DNA of 64,000 nucleotides from assembly GCF_003113895.1 (NCBI RefSeq), contig NZ_BDUD01000001.1, forward strand, positions 310,001-374,000, read 5' to 3'. Positions within the stretch are counted from its first letter, which is position 1, and each line of letters begins with the position of its first letter. The notes under the pieces were generated by a model, which searched no databases, had not been told where the DNA came from, and was given only the letters and a program-made list of their open reading frames with translations. The stretch comes from Nostoc commune NIES-4072. Its GTDB lineage: Bacteria > Cyanobacteriota > Cyanobacteriia > Cyanobacteriales > Nostocaceae. The position numbers and the translations under genes were made by a program. Below are positions 37,165 through 44,839 of this stretch, one piece after another.

Positions 37165-39543
37165 ATGAGTAAGCTAGTTGTCTTCAGCTTCTTGGGAGGA
37201 GATTTAAATCAAGGATTTCCTGTTGTCACGGCTCAACTTTGGTGTCATAACCAATTTGTACCCGTGAAATTAACAGGGAATCTACCGCCAGCACCAGAAC
37301 TAAGCGAACTCTACCGCAGATGGCAATTACTCTACGCAGCAGTTCATCAACGCCTGGGTAGCAGTTACCGTATAAAAGTACATTCGCAAGACATAACCAA
37401 TATTTCTGTCAATGACTTCAATGAAGTATGTCAACAGCTACAAGCAAATATCAATGCTTGGTTAAAATTTGAATCATTTCAGAATATTGAACGGCAGTTG
37501 CGAACTCTACTTAGTCGTAATGATGAAATTAGAGTCATTATTGAAACAAATATAGCTCTACTGCATCGCCTGCCTTGGCATCTATGGCATTTTTTTGAAG
37601 ATTACCCGAAAGCAGAATTAGCTTTAAGCAATCATGAGTATGAATCTCCTCAGCTATTACAAAAATCTCCTACAGGTAAAGTCAAAATTTTGGCAATTCT
37701 AGGCAATAGAGTTGGTATTGATATTGATAAAGATGCCTCTGCTTTACAAGGTTTAACAGATGGCAAAACCACTTTTCTTATAGAACCAACACGACAAATA
37801 CTTGACGAGCATCTATGGAATCATGATTGGGATATTCTATTTTTTGCCGGCCATAGCACTAGTCTTACTGACGGAGAAATTGGGGAAATTTGCATCAATC
37901 AAACAGAAATTTTAACAATTTCGCAGTTGAAAAATGGACTTAAGGCAGCAATTAGACGCGGTTTGAAACTGGCAATTTTTAATTCTTGTGACGGAATTGG
38001 CTTAGGACGAAATTTAGCTGATTTAAACATTCCCCAAATGATTGTAATGCGGGAAGGGGTGCCAGATTTAATCGCACAGGAATTTTTAAAAAACTTTCTT
38101 ACCGCCTTTGCAGATAACAAACCATTTTACTTGGCTGTGCGAGAAGCACGAGAAAGACTTCAAGGACTGGAAAATGAATTTCCTTGTGCCAGTTGGTTGC
38201 CAGTTATCTATCAAAATCCTACAACTGTTCCTACTACATGGCAAGAACTGTGCGGTAATTTTGCTGATACTAAATTTGTAGGTGAAGTTTCGACAAAAGG
38301 CAAAATTGCAACACTAAAATTAAAACTTTGGACTGTACTACTTAGTACTTTGATTGTGGCTATTTCAACATTAGGTTTGAGATACTTGGGAATCTTTGAG
38401 AAAATCGAACTGCAAAGTTTCGATCAAATGCTACGGTTGCGACCTCAAGAAGAGCCAGATCCAAGGTTAATAATTGTAGAAATTACTGAAAAAAATATTC
38501 AATCACGACAAGAGATGACCAAAGGACTGAAATCCATTTCGGATAGTACGTTAGCTAAATTGCTTAACAAAATACAAAAGTCTCAACCGCGAGTTATTGG
38601 ACTGGATATTTATAGAGACTTGGCTGACCCCCCAAATAAATCAAATCCAATACAACTTCCGACTGAACTTAATAAAGATAATGTTGTTGTTGTCTGCAAA
38701 AGCCGCGATCGTAAATATGACCCACAAGGTGTTAAACCTCCGAAAGACGTACCTGTAGAACGTCAGGGTTTTACTGATGCAATTCAAGACCCAGATGGTA
38801 TCGTTCGTCGCCAAATTTTGATGATGGCACAAGAGCCTTCTTCAACTTGTACAACACCTTATTCGCTCTCGTTGCAATTAGTTGCTCGTTACTTATCTTA
38901 TGAAAATATTAAACCTAAATTTAATGAAGATTATGTACAGTTTGGCTCTAAAGTATTTAAACGCTTAAAATTTAGCCGCAGTGGTGCCTATCAACAAGGA
39001 GTTGATTTAGGCGGAAATCAAATACTTGTCAATTACCGTAATACAGATTATCAGAGAGTTTCTCTTGATGAGGTATTAAGTGATAAATTCGATCGTAAAT
39101 CAATGAAAGATAAGGTAGTGATCGTTGGAGTGACAGCTAATACAGTCAGCGATACTTGGTCAACTCTCTACAGTACTGCACAGCAAGATTACCAAGAAAT
39201 ACCAGGGATATTTATACAAGCACAAATGGTTAGCCAAATTTTGAGTGCAGTTTTAGACCAACGTCCAATTCTTTGGGTTTTGCCTTACTGGGGCGATATT
39301 CTTTGGATATGCGGCTGGTCTGTAGTTGGGAGTCTGATTATTTGGCGGGTGCGATCGCTCTCACATAAGAGATATACTATCTTTGTAACAGTTGTCATAT
39401 TATATGGAGTATGTGCGATCGCTCTTTTAAAACAAGGGTTATGGTTGCCATTTATTCCTTCTGCCTTTGCCGTGGTTGCAAGCGGTGTTGTTGTAATGTT
39501 GATTCAACGCCGTCACCCGATTTCACAACCCTTAGTTGAATAA
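37165..39543 (+). CDS. CHAT peptidase fused to CHASE2 sensor, membrane protein
   Basis: 792 residues. The N-terminal half (about 130-350) is a CHAT caspase-like domain. The catalytic pair is His230 in ILFFAGHSTSLTDG and Cys275 in LAIFNSCDGIGLGR, both present. One membrane helix follows (about 388-408, VLLSTLIVAISTLGLRYLG), then an extracytoplasmic CHASE2 domain (LRLRPQEEPDPRLIIVEITE ... VVIVGVTANTVSDTWSTLY), then a group of C-terminal membrane helices (LPYWGDILWICGWSVVG and others). This order suggests a protease in the cytoplasm that responds to a signal outside. It lies third in the sigma-DUF1822-CHAT group, after a gap of 156 bp. Confidence 0.92.
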   Translation: MSKLVVFSFLGGDLNQGFPVVTAQLWCHNQFVPVKLTGNLPPAPELSELYRRWQLLYAAVHQRLGSSYRIKVHSQDITNISVNDFNEVCQQLQANINAWLKFESFQNIERQLRTLLSRNDEIRVIIETNIALLHRLPWHLWHFFEDYPKAELALSNHEYESPQLLQKSPTGKVKILAILGNRVGIDIDKDASALQGLTDGKTTFLIEPTRQILDEHLWNHDWDILFFAGHSTSLTDGEIGEICINQTEILTISQLKNGLKAAIRRGLKLAIFNSCDGIGLGRNLADLNIPQMIVMREGVPDLIAQEFLKNFLTAFADNKPFYLAVREARERLQGLENEFPCASWLPVIYQNPTTVPTTWQELCGNFADTKFVGEVSTKGKIATLKLKLWTVLLSTLIVAISTLGLRYLGIFEKIELQSFDQMLRLRPQEEPDPRLIIVEITEKNIQSRQEMTKGLKSISDSTLAKLLNKIQKSQPRVIGLDIYRDLADPPNKSNPIQLPTELNKDNVVVVCKSRDRKYDPQGVKPPKDVPVERQGFTDAIQDPDGIVRRQILMMAQEPSSTCTTPYSLSLQLVARYLSYENIKPKFNEDYVQFGSKVFKRLKFSRSGAYQQGVDLGGNQILVNYRNTDYQRVSLDEVLSDKFDRKSMKDKVVIVGVTANTVSDTWSTLYSTAQQDYQEIPGIFIQAQMVSQILSAVLDQRPILWVLPYWGDILWICGWSVVGSLIIWRVRSLSHKRYTIFVTVVILYGVCAIALLKQGLWLPFIPSAFAVVASGVVVMLIQRRHPISQPLVE

Positions 39544-39592
39544 AATTTTCCTTTATAACTGAAAAATAACGTCAATTTGGCGATTGACGATC

Positions 39593-41095
39593 TCAAAAAT
39601 CCGTCATTAATTTTGCTTTGCGGAGTACAAATTGCAGTACAGTTTCTTCGCGAGTAATAATATCAACTCTGCCATCCATACCCAATTGAATTTGACATTT
39701 CTTTGTACTGCGACCTAAAGCAAGTTTCTCTGGTTCAATTGTGACTTCGTAAAAAGCACCTACAGCAGTTGCTTTTGGGGTAGAGTTGGTGTTAGCATCT
39801 GCATCGTTTTTTTGCGACCTAACAGCATCCGGGGAAATCGTTTTGACAAGGCCATTAAGAGTACCATAATCAGGATAAGGACAAGCTGTCACTCGCATTT
39901 GTACCTTTTGACCGATTTTTATCTTACCTTTTTCCTCAGAACCGACAGCTGCTTTGATAACTAAAGGTGCATGACTAGGAACAATTTGCACAACTTCCTC
40001 CCCAGCCCGGAGAGTTTGACCGGGGTTTCTCAAATTTAGCTTGGAAATAATCCCGTCTGCTGTAGCGGTAATAGTAGTTTGCTTCAGGTCAGTTTCAGCT
40101 TGCTTGAATTCGCTAGTATCGCGCTCTAATTGTTTTTCCGTTTCAATTTTCTGCTTAAGAAGTACTTGAAGTTCTCTTTCTAAGGATGCTTTATTTACTT
40201 CCCCAGAGGCTTTTTCTTGAGCAATACGTTCAGTCGCTATTGCTACCTCTGCATTGCTGGGATTGAGAGCTGCTTGTGCGCGATCGCGTTTAGCAATAGC
40301 CCCATTAACAGCTTGTTTTAGCCGTTCATTTGTTTTTTCTTGGGCTTTATAAGTTGCTTTTTGCGCCTCTACAGCTTGTTGTTGCTGTTTGACAGCCAAC
40401 TGTACTTCTTCTAGTTGGTCGCGGGATAATGCCCCTTGTTTAGCGGCACTTTCATAGCGATTCTGCTTTGATGTCGCTGCTCCTAAAGCCGCCTCAGTTG
40501 CGTGGAGATTAGCTAATGCTGATTGTAACTGTGCTTGCCCTGCATATAATTCTTCTTGAGCCATTTTGACATTGGCTGATGCTTCTTGAAGTTCAGTGAT
40601 ACTGGTAATTTTTTTGTCTCGATGATCGCGATCGCGTCCTTGCAATTCTGCTTTAGCAGAGGCGATACTCCGATTAGTGCGATCGCTTTCAGCTCGAATT
40701 TGACTATCGATTGCATTTATTTGCGGAACGGTTTGAATTAGTTGTAACCTAGCTTGTTGAATATTGGTTTGCAACTGATTTTTTTTAGTTTGCAGTCGAG
40801 AGTCATCAATAGTAGCAATTATATCTCCTTTTTGTAGTGTTTGATTTTCTTTGACGTAAATATGCATTACCTGTCCTTCTGTCGCCGCCTGTACAATTGG
40901 CAATTCACCCGCAGGACGAATAACCGCTTGCCCAATGACTGTAACTTTATATTTAGCAACCGCAGCCACAGGAACAGCTAACGACAACACAAACACGATA
41001 AATAGTCCACCAAATGTAGTCCAACGGCTAATCGGTGGGAGAAACTCATTGTCTTGAACTAAGGGTAAAAAGTTTGTTTGAGACTTACTAATCAT
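39593..41095 (-). CDS. HlyD-family membrane fusion protein of a peptide exporter
   Basis: 500 residues. A membrane helix at about residues 28-47 (FGGLFIVFVLSLAVPVAAVA) is followed by a lipoyl/barrel-sandwich half (GEQPIVQAATEGQVMHIYVK-like), a long coiled coil of Gln/Ala/Lys-rich helices (about 85-330), and the second barrel half GIISKLNLRNPGQTLRAGEE. It is the periplasmic adaptor linking the inner-membrane exporter to the outer membrane. The gene lies 38 bp after the C39 exporter gene (41134-43332) and is read with it. It is convergent with the CHAT gene. Confidence 0.94.
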   Translation of the reverse strand: MISKSQTNFLPLVQDNEFLPPISRWTTFGGLFIVFVLSLAVPVAAVAKYKVTVIGQAVIRPAGELPIVQAATEGQVMHIYVKENQTLQKGDIIATIDDSRLQTKKNQLQTNIQQARLQLIQTVPQINAIDSQIRAESDRTNRSIASAKAELQGRDRDHRDKKITSITELQEASANVKMAQEELYAGQAQLQSALANLHATEAALGAATSKQNRYESAAKQGALSRDQLEEVQLAVKQQQQAVEAQKATYKAQEKTNERLKQAVNGAIAKRDRAQAALNPSNAEVAIATERIAQEKASGEVNKASLERELQVLLKQKIETEKQLERDTSEFKQAETDLKQTTITATADGIISKLNLRNPGQTLRAGEEVVQIVPSHAPLVIKAAVGSEEKGKIKIGQKVQMRVTACPYPDYGTLNGLVKTISPDAVRSQKNDADANTNSTPKATAVGAFYEVTIEPEKLALGRSTKKCQIQLGMDGRVDIITREETVLQFVLRKAKLMTDF

Positions 41096-41133
41096 AAGTT
41101 ATAAATATCTCTAAAATGTCTAATCAACATTAA

Positions 41134-43332
41134 CTAATTCCGAAAAAGTAAAGAAGATTTTAATCCATTACCATTATTAGAAGAATAAATTTCATCAAGA
41201 AAGCTTAAATGCTCTCCAGGGACATGACGTAATTCTTCTGGAGTTCCTTGAATTTTTAAGCGCCCATCTTCAAGCAACACAATCCAATCAGCCCGTTTGA
41301 TAACTTGAGGACGATGGCTAATCATAATTGTAGTTTTGCCTTGACGGTGATTAAGTAATCTATCCAAAACTTGAGTTTCACTTATTGGGTCAAGAGCGCC
41401 TGTAGATTCATCTAGAATTAATACAGGTGGGTCAGTCACAATTGCTCTAGCTATAGCTAATCTCTGCCTTTGTCCGCCAGAAATATTTGCACCAAATTCG
41501 CCTAAAACAGTTTGATATTTATCGGGTAATTTACTAATAAATTCATCTGCACCAGCAATTTGACAAGCAAGGACTATCTCTTCAAAACTAATGTTGGGAT
41601 AACTAAAGTGAAAATTTTCTACAATCGAACGACTCCAAAAATGAGGTTCTTGGGGAACTAATACGACTTGCTGTCGCAGACATTCTAAAGATAAGTCTTG
41701 CTGGTTGTATATGCCATAACGAATGTTACCAGATTGGACTTGATATAAACCAGTAATTAATTTGCCAAGAGAGCTTTTACCACAGCCAGATTGACCGATT
41801 AAGGCTATTACTTGACCACCAGGGATAGTTAAAGAAAAATTTTCTAACAGGTCAGTTCTACCAGCATGGTGAAAGTTAATTTGAGAACAAGTAATATCTG
41901 CATTGCCAGAAATTTCTGCCCAAGGTTTTTTAAAGTCATTTTCATCTTCTGGGGTAGCATCTATCACTTCTGTCAAGCGCTGAACGACAATTTGAGCAGT
42001 GATAAATTGATCAATTAGCCCGACTACTGACGATAAAAACCCAAGAAAGCTGCCACTCATCCCACTGTACGCCAGCAGTTGACCGATGGATAATGTCTGA
42101 TTAATCACCAAGCTAGAACCTAACCAGAGTATGCTAATACTCGTCAAATTGGAAAGAATACTAGTGACTGTGCTGCTGTAAAGCCCCAACTTCATCGTAG
42201 TCCAGCCTAAGTTAGCAAGGCGACCAAAATTTGTCTGATATTCTTGCCAAGCTTGCTCTGTAGCTTGGGTGGTTTTCAAGACTTGAACACCACGAAAGGT
42301 TTCGACTAAGAAGCCTTGATTTTCTGTACCTTTAACGATGAGGCTGCGGGTTTTTTGGCGCAAGGCGGGAAGAAAAAGCAGGTTGACTCCTGTGACGATC
42401 GCAAAGGCGGCGACGGAAGCGAGAGTCAGTTGCCAACTATAGAAGAGCATGAAACCCAAGGAAACCAGAGCCACAAAAAATTGACTGGGTAAACCAAGGA
42501 CAATTTGAGAAACTAGATTATTGATGGTATGAACATCTGCAATCCGGCTAACGACTTCCCCACTGCGACGTGCTTCAAAATATGATAGGGGTAAGCGCAA
42601 CAGTTTTCGGCCGTATTCTAGAATTAGCCCCAATTGCAACCGTTGACCAAAATGACCAATCAGGTGAGATTGTACCAAACCAATGGCACTTTGAATTAGG
42701 TTCATGGCAATGACGCCAATTGCCACTGTTGTTAGTAGTTGGGTATCTCCCCGCACTAGCACATCATCGGTGAGGAGTTGCATCATTAAAGGGGAAGCCA
42801 GGGACAACAGCCCGATCGCGAAGTTGATGGCGATCGCCTGAACCAAAAGATTGCGATAGGGCATAACGCGGGCAATAAAGCGCCCAAAACCGCCAATTTT
42901 ATCTTCTGGTTGCTCATAGAAGCGGCTATCGTCTGGCATCAGCAGCAGCATCACACCATCACTCCAACCCGCCATTAACTCTTTTAAGGTGAGATAACGG
43001 ATACCAAATGCGGGGTCAGAGATCACACATTTTTTCCCCTTTAGCCCGTAAAATACTACCCAGTGGTAGCCTTTCCAGTGAATGATCGCAGGCAAGGGAA
43101 CTTCATTTAATTTCTCTATTAGTTGTGCGGTGGCTTGGACTTGACGAGCATGGAATCCTAGAGTTTCTGCTCCCCGTCTCAAACCTAGTAGTGTTGTTCC
43201 CCGCGAACCTGTGCCCACTGCTTCTCGCACGCGGTTGAGGGTAAAGGTGCGTCCGTAGTGTTTGGCAACAGTTGCAAGGCTTGCAGCACCACAGTCTTCC
43301 TGACTGTGTTGCAATATGCTGTGGTATTTCAT
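41134..43332 (-). CDS. C39 peptidase-containing ABC exporter for double-glycine peptides
   Basis: 732 residues in three parts. The C39 cysteine peptidase (1-125) has C14 in QEDCGAASLAT, H90 in KGYHWVVFYG and D106. Six membrane helices follow (about 160-430). The ATPase has Walker A ALIGQSGCGKSS, signature NISGGQRQRLAIARA and Walker B VLILDEST. All catalytic residues are present. It cuts double-glycine leaders and exports the mature peptide. The likely substrate is the crystallin-domain peptide at 43761-44126 on the same strand, 428 bp upstream. HlyD partner downstream. Confidence 0.96.
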   Translation of the reverse strand: MKYHSILQHSQEDCGAASLATVAKHYGRTFTLNRVREAVGTGSRGTTLLGLRRGAETLGFHARQVQATAQLIEKLNEVPLPAIIHWKGYHWVVFYGLKGKKCVISDPAFGIRYLTLKELMAGWSDGVMLLLMPDDSRFYEQPEDKIGGFGRFIARVMPYRNLLVQAIAINFAIGLLSLASPLMMQLLTDDVLVRGDTQLLTTVAIGVIAMNLIQSAIGLVQSHLIGHFGQRLQLGLILEYGRKLLRLPLSYFEARRSGEVVSRIADVHTINNLVSQIVLGLPSQFFVALVSLGFMLFYSWQLTLASVAAFAIVTGVNLLFLPALRQKTRSLIVKGTENQGFLVETFRGVQVLKTTQATEQAWQEYQTNFGRLANLGWTTMKLGLYSSTVTSILSNLTSISILWLGSSLVINQTLSIGQLLAYSGMSGSFLGFLSSVVGLIDQFITAQIVVQRLTEVIDATPEDENDFKKPWAEISGNADITCSQINFHHAGRTDLLENFSLTIPGGQVIALIGQSGCGKSSLGKLITGLYQVQSGNIRYGIYNQQDLSLECLRQQVVLVPQEPHFWSRSIVENFHFSYPNISFEEIVLACQIAGADEFISKLPDKYQTVLGEFGANISGGQRQRLAIARAIVTDPPVLILDESTGALDPISETQVLDRLLNHRQGKTTIMISHRPQVIKRADWIVLLEDGRLKIQGTPEELRHVPGEHLSFLDEIYSSNNGNGLKSSLLFRN

Positions 43333-43349
43333 TGTTTAATGATTAAAGA

Positions 43350-43440
43350 ATGATTTTATTCACTGTTGGTAATCAAAGATTTTTTAGCTTTGCCTTCTGA
43401 TTCTTAATTGGTAGCAGGAAATGATTTTATTCACTGCTAC
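43350..43440. repeat. Partial copies of the ~72 bp repeat upstream of the exporter gene
   Basis: About one and a half units (TTCTGATTCTTAATTGGTAG and GATTTTATTCACTGCT) of the repeat arrayed at 44184-44584, directly upstream of the exporter gene. One base has been lost relative to the array, so the short reading frame seen there is broken here. Confidence 0.75.
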
Positions 43441-43504
43441 GATTATCATTTTTATTTAAACCCTTTTAAGTATTTTTACTGATTTACAAAATGTACTTAT
43501 TCTT

Positions 43505-43633
43505 AAAATTTTGGGCGTTGCTGATTAGATGTATGAGTCTTATTGTAGAGACGTTGCATTGCAACGTCTCTACAAAAATTTTGAAATCACACAAAATGAT
43601 TTTCATACCTGAATTCAGCAACGCCAAATTTTG
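43505..43633. mobile_element. Palindromic element with nested hairpin
   Basis: Outer inverted ends AATTTTGGGCGTTGCTGA / TCAGCAACGCCAAATTTT. In the middle, 43545-43573 is the perfect hairpin GTAGAGACGTTGCA/TGCAACGTCTCTAC. One end of the same element lies at about 63125-63145. Confidence 0.65.
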
Positions 43634-43638
43634 ATTCT

Positions 43639-43750
43639 GAAAGGATGTTTGAAAAGTATTGTTGCTAATACCGAAGCCTCTCTTCCTTTGGGGAAAGGTT
43701 TAGATAGGGGTTTTAAGTATACTTTACAAACTTTTCAAACAATCTCTAAG
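43639..43750. mobile_element. MITE-like element, GGATGTTTGAAAAGT ends
   Basis: Inverted ends AGGATGTTTGAAAAGTATTG and CTTTTCAAACAATCTCTAAG. It is related to the element at 53610-53776. It abuts the 3' end of the crystallin-peptide gene and may act in its transcription termination. Confidence 0.6.
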
Positions 43751-43760
43751 TGCTGGGTTA

Positions 43761-44126
43761 TTATGCAACAGTAGCTATTGCTAAGGAAAAGATATCATTT
43801 CCGCCAAAGGCTCTAAAATCGCTATAGTCACCTGGTTGAAGTGTTATACCTACACCGCCACCGTTATCGTCTGACCTTAAATCCCATGTACCAGAAACAA
43901 CCTTAGCTGATGATATTGAATTATTGAAATCACCGGTAAATTGAAACTGCTCACCAGCATTCCCAGCAGTAACTGTTAAAGCATTTCCACCAAAGTTAAT
44001 ATCCGTAAATACTTCAATTTCAGCACCACCCTGAATGGCAGCAGCCTGTTCAAAAGTAAGTTCTTGAAGATGTGGACTAAGCTCAATCTTGTTTATACTT
44101 ACTCCGTGGTTGTTGATGTTAGACAT
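43761..44126 (-). CDS. Double-glycine-leader peptide with beta/gamma-crystallin domain
   Basis: 121 residues. The N-terminus is a leader: a helix with LSPHLQELTFEQAAAIQGG ends in Gly33-Gly34, the C39 cleavage site, leaving an 87-residue mature protein. The mature part is beta-rich and matches beta/gamma-crystallin-type Greek-key features (EVFTDINFGGNALTVTAGNA, then NNSISSAKVVSGTWDLRSDD and LQPGDYSDFRAFGGNDIFSL). Such domains bind calcium or are structural in secreted proteins. It starts at an ATG with AGGAG 8 bases upstream. It should be exported by the C39 system at 41134; role unknown. Confidence 0.87.
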   Translation of the reverse strand: MSNINNHGVSINKIELSPHLQELTFEQAAAIQGGAEIEVFTDINFGGNALTVTAGNAGEQFQFTGDFNNSISSAKVVSGTWDLRSDDNGGGVGITLQPGDYSDFRAFGGNDIFSLAIATVA

Positions 44127-44183
44127 TGTTTTTCTCCTGAGTTTTAGATTGTGTTTGAGCTGAAGGTAATCGCTTGTTTTCTC

Positions 44184-44584
44184 CCTTCTGATTTTTAATT
44201 GGTAGCAGTGAGTTGATTTTATTCACGGCTGAGAATCAGAGGTTTTTTACGCTTTGCCTTCTGATTTTTAATTGGTAGCAGTGAGTTGATTTTATTCACT
44301 GCTGAAAATCAGAGGTTTTCGCTTTGCCTTCTGATTTTTAATTGGTAGCAGTGAGTTGATTTTATTCACGGCTGAGAATCAGAGGTTTTTTCGCTTTACC
44401 TTCTGATTCTTAATTGGTAGCAGTGAGTTAATTTTATTCACGGCTGAGAATCAGAGGTTTTTCGCTTTGCCTTCTGATTTTTAATTGGTAGCAGTGAGTT
44501 AATTTTATTCACGGCTGAGAATCAGAAGTTTTTTCGCTTTGCCTTCTGATTCTTAATTGGTAGCAGTGAGTTGATTTTATTCAT
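44184..44584. repeat. Six tandem ~72 bp repeats carrying mini-ORFs
   Basis: Units begin at 44184, 44257, 44327, 44399, 44470 and 44542 (spacing 70-73 bp). Each can fold: CTTCTGATT pairs with AATCAGAGG, and CAGTGA with TTCACGGCTG. On the reverse strand each unit encodes a short frame starting (M/V)NKINSLLPIKNQK; the outermost starts with ATG at 44584, the others with GTG. Differences in the core are third-position changes (AAA/AAG and ATC/ATT). A variable T-run shifts the tails. One frame's stop overlaps the next GTG (GTGA). The array lies between the crystallin peptide and the TPS exoprotein. No Shine-Dalgarno sequences are seen, so translation is uncertain. Confidence 0.85.
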
Positions 44585-44839
44585 CAGGGCAAACGCACGT
44601 AATTTGTGAAAGCCTTGCTGCATAAGGATATTGTTGAAAAAATAGCCTCAACTATCAAACGCTCAAACCCTTGCTATTGAAGGATTCTTATACTTTAGAT
44701 GCGTTTGATCTAGTTTATTTACTTGATTTAGTAACGCCAATTTGCTAATATCCTCTCTTATGCATAAGTTTATTAACCTGATACTTACACTCTGGATTAA
44801 GGCTTCCAAGCTAAATTTCCTTTTCTATAGGAGAGTCCA

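Noticed and set aside
44184..44584. CRISPR array
   Set aside because: The units are head-to-tail copies of nearly the same 72 bp with no variable spacers and no cas genes nearby.
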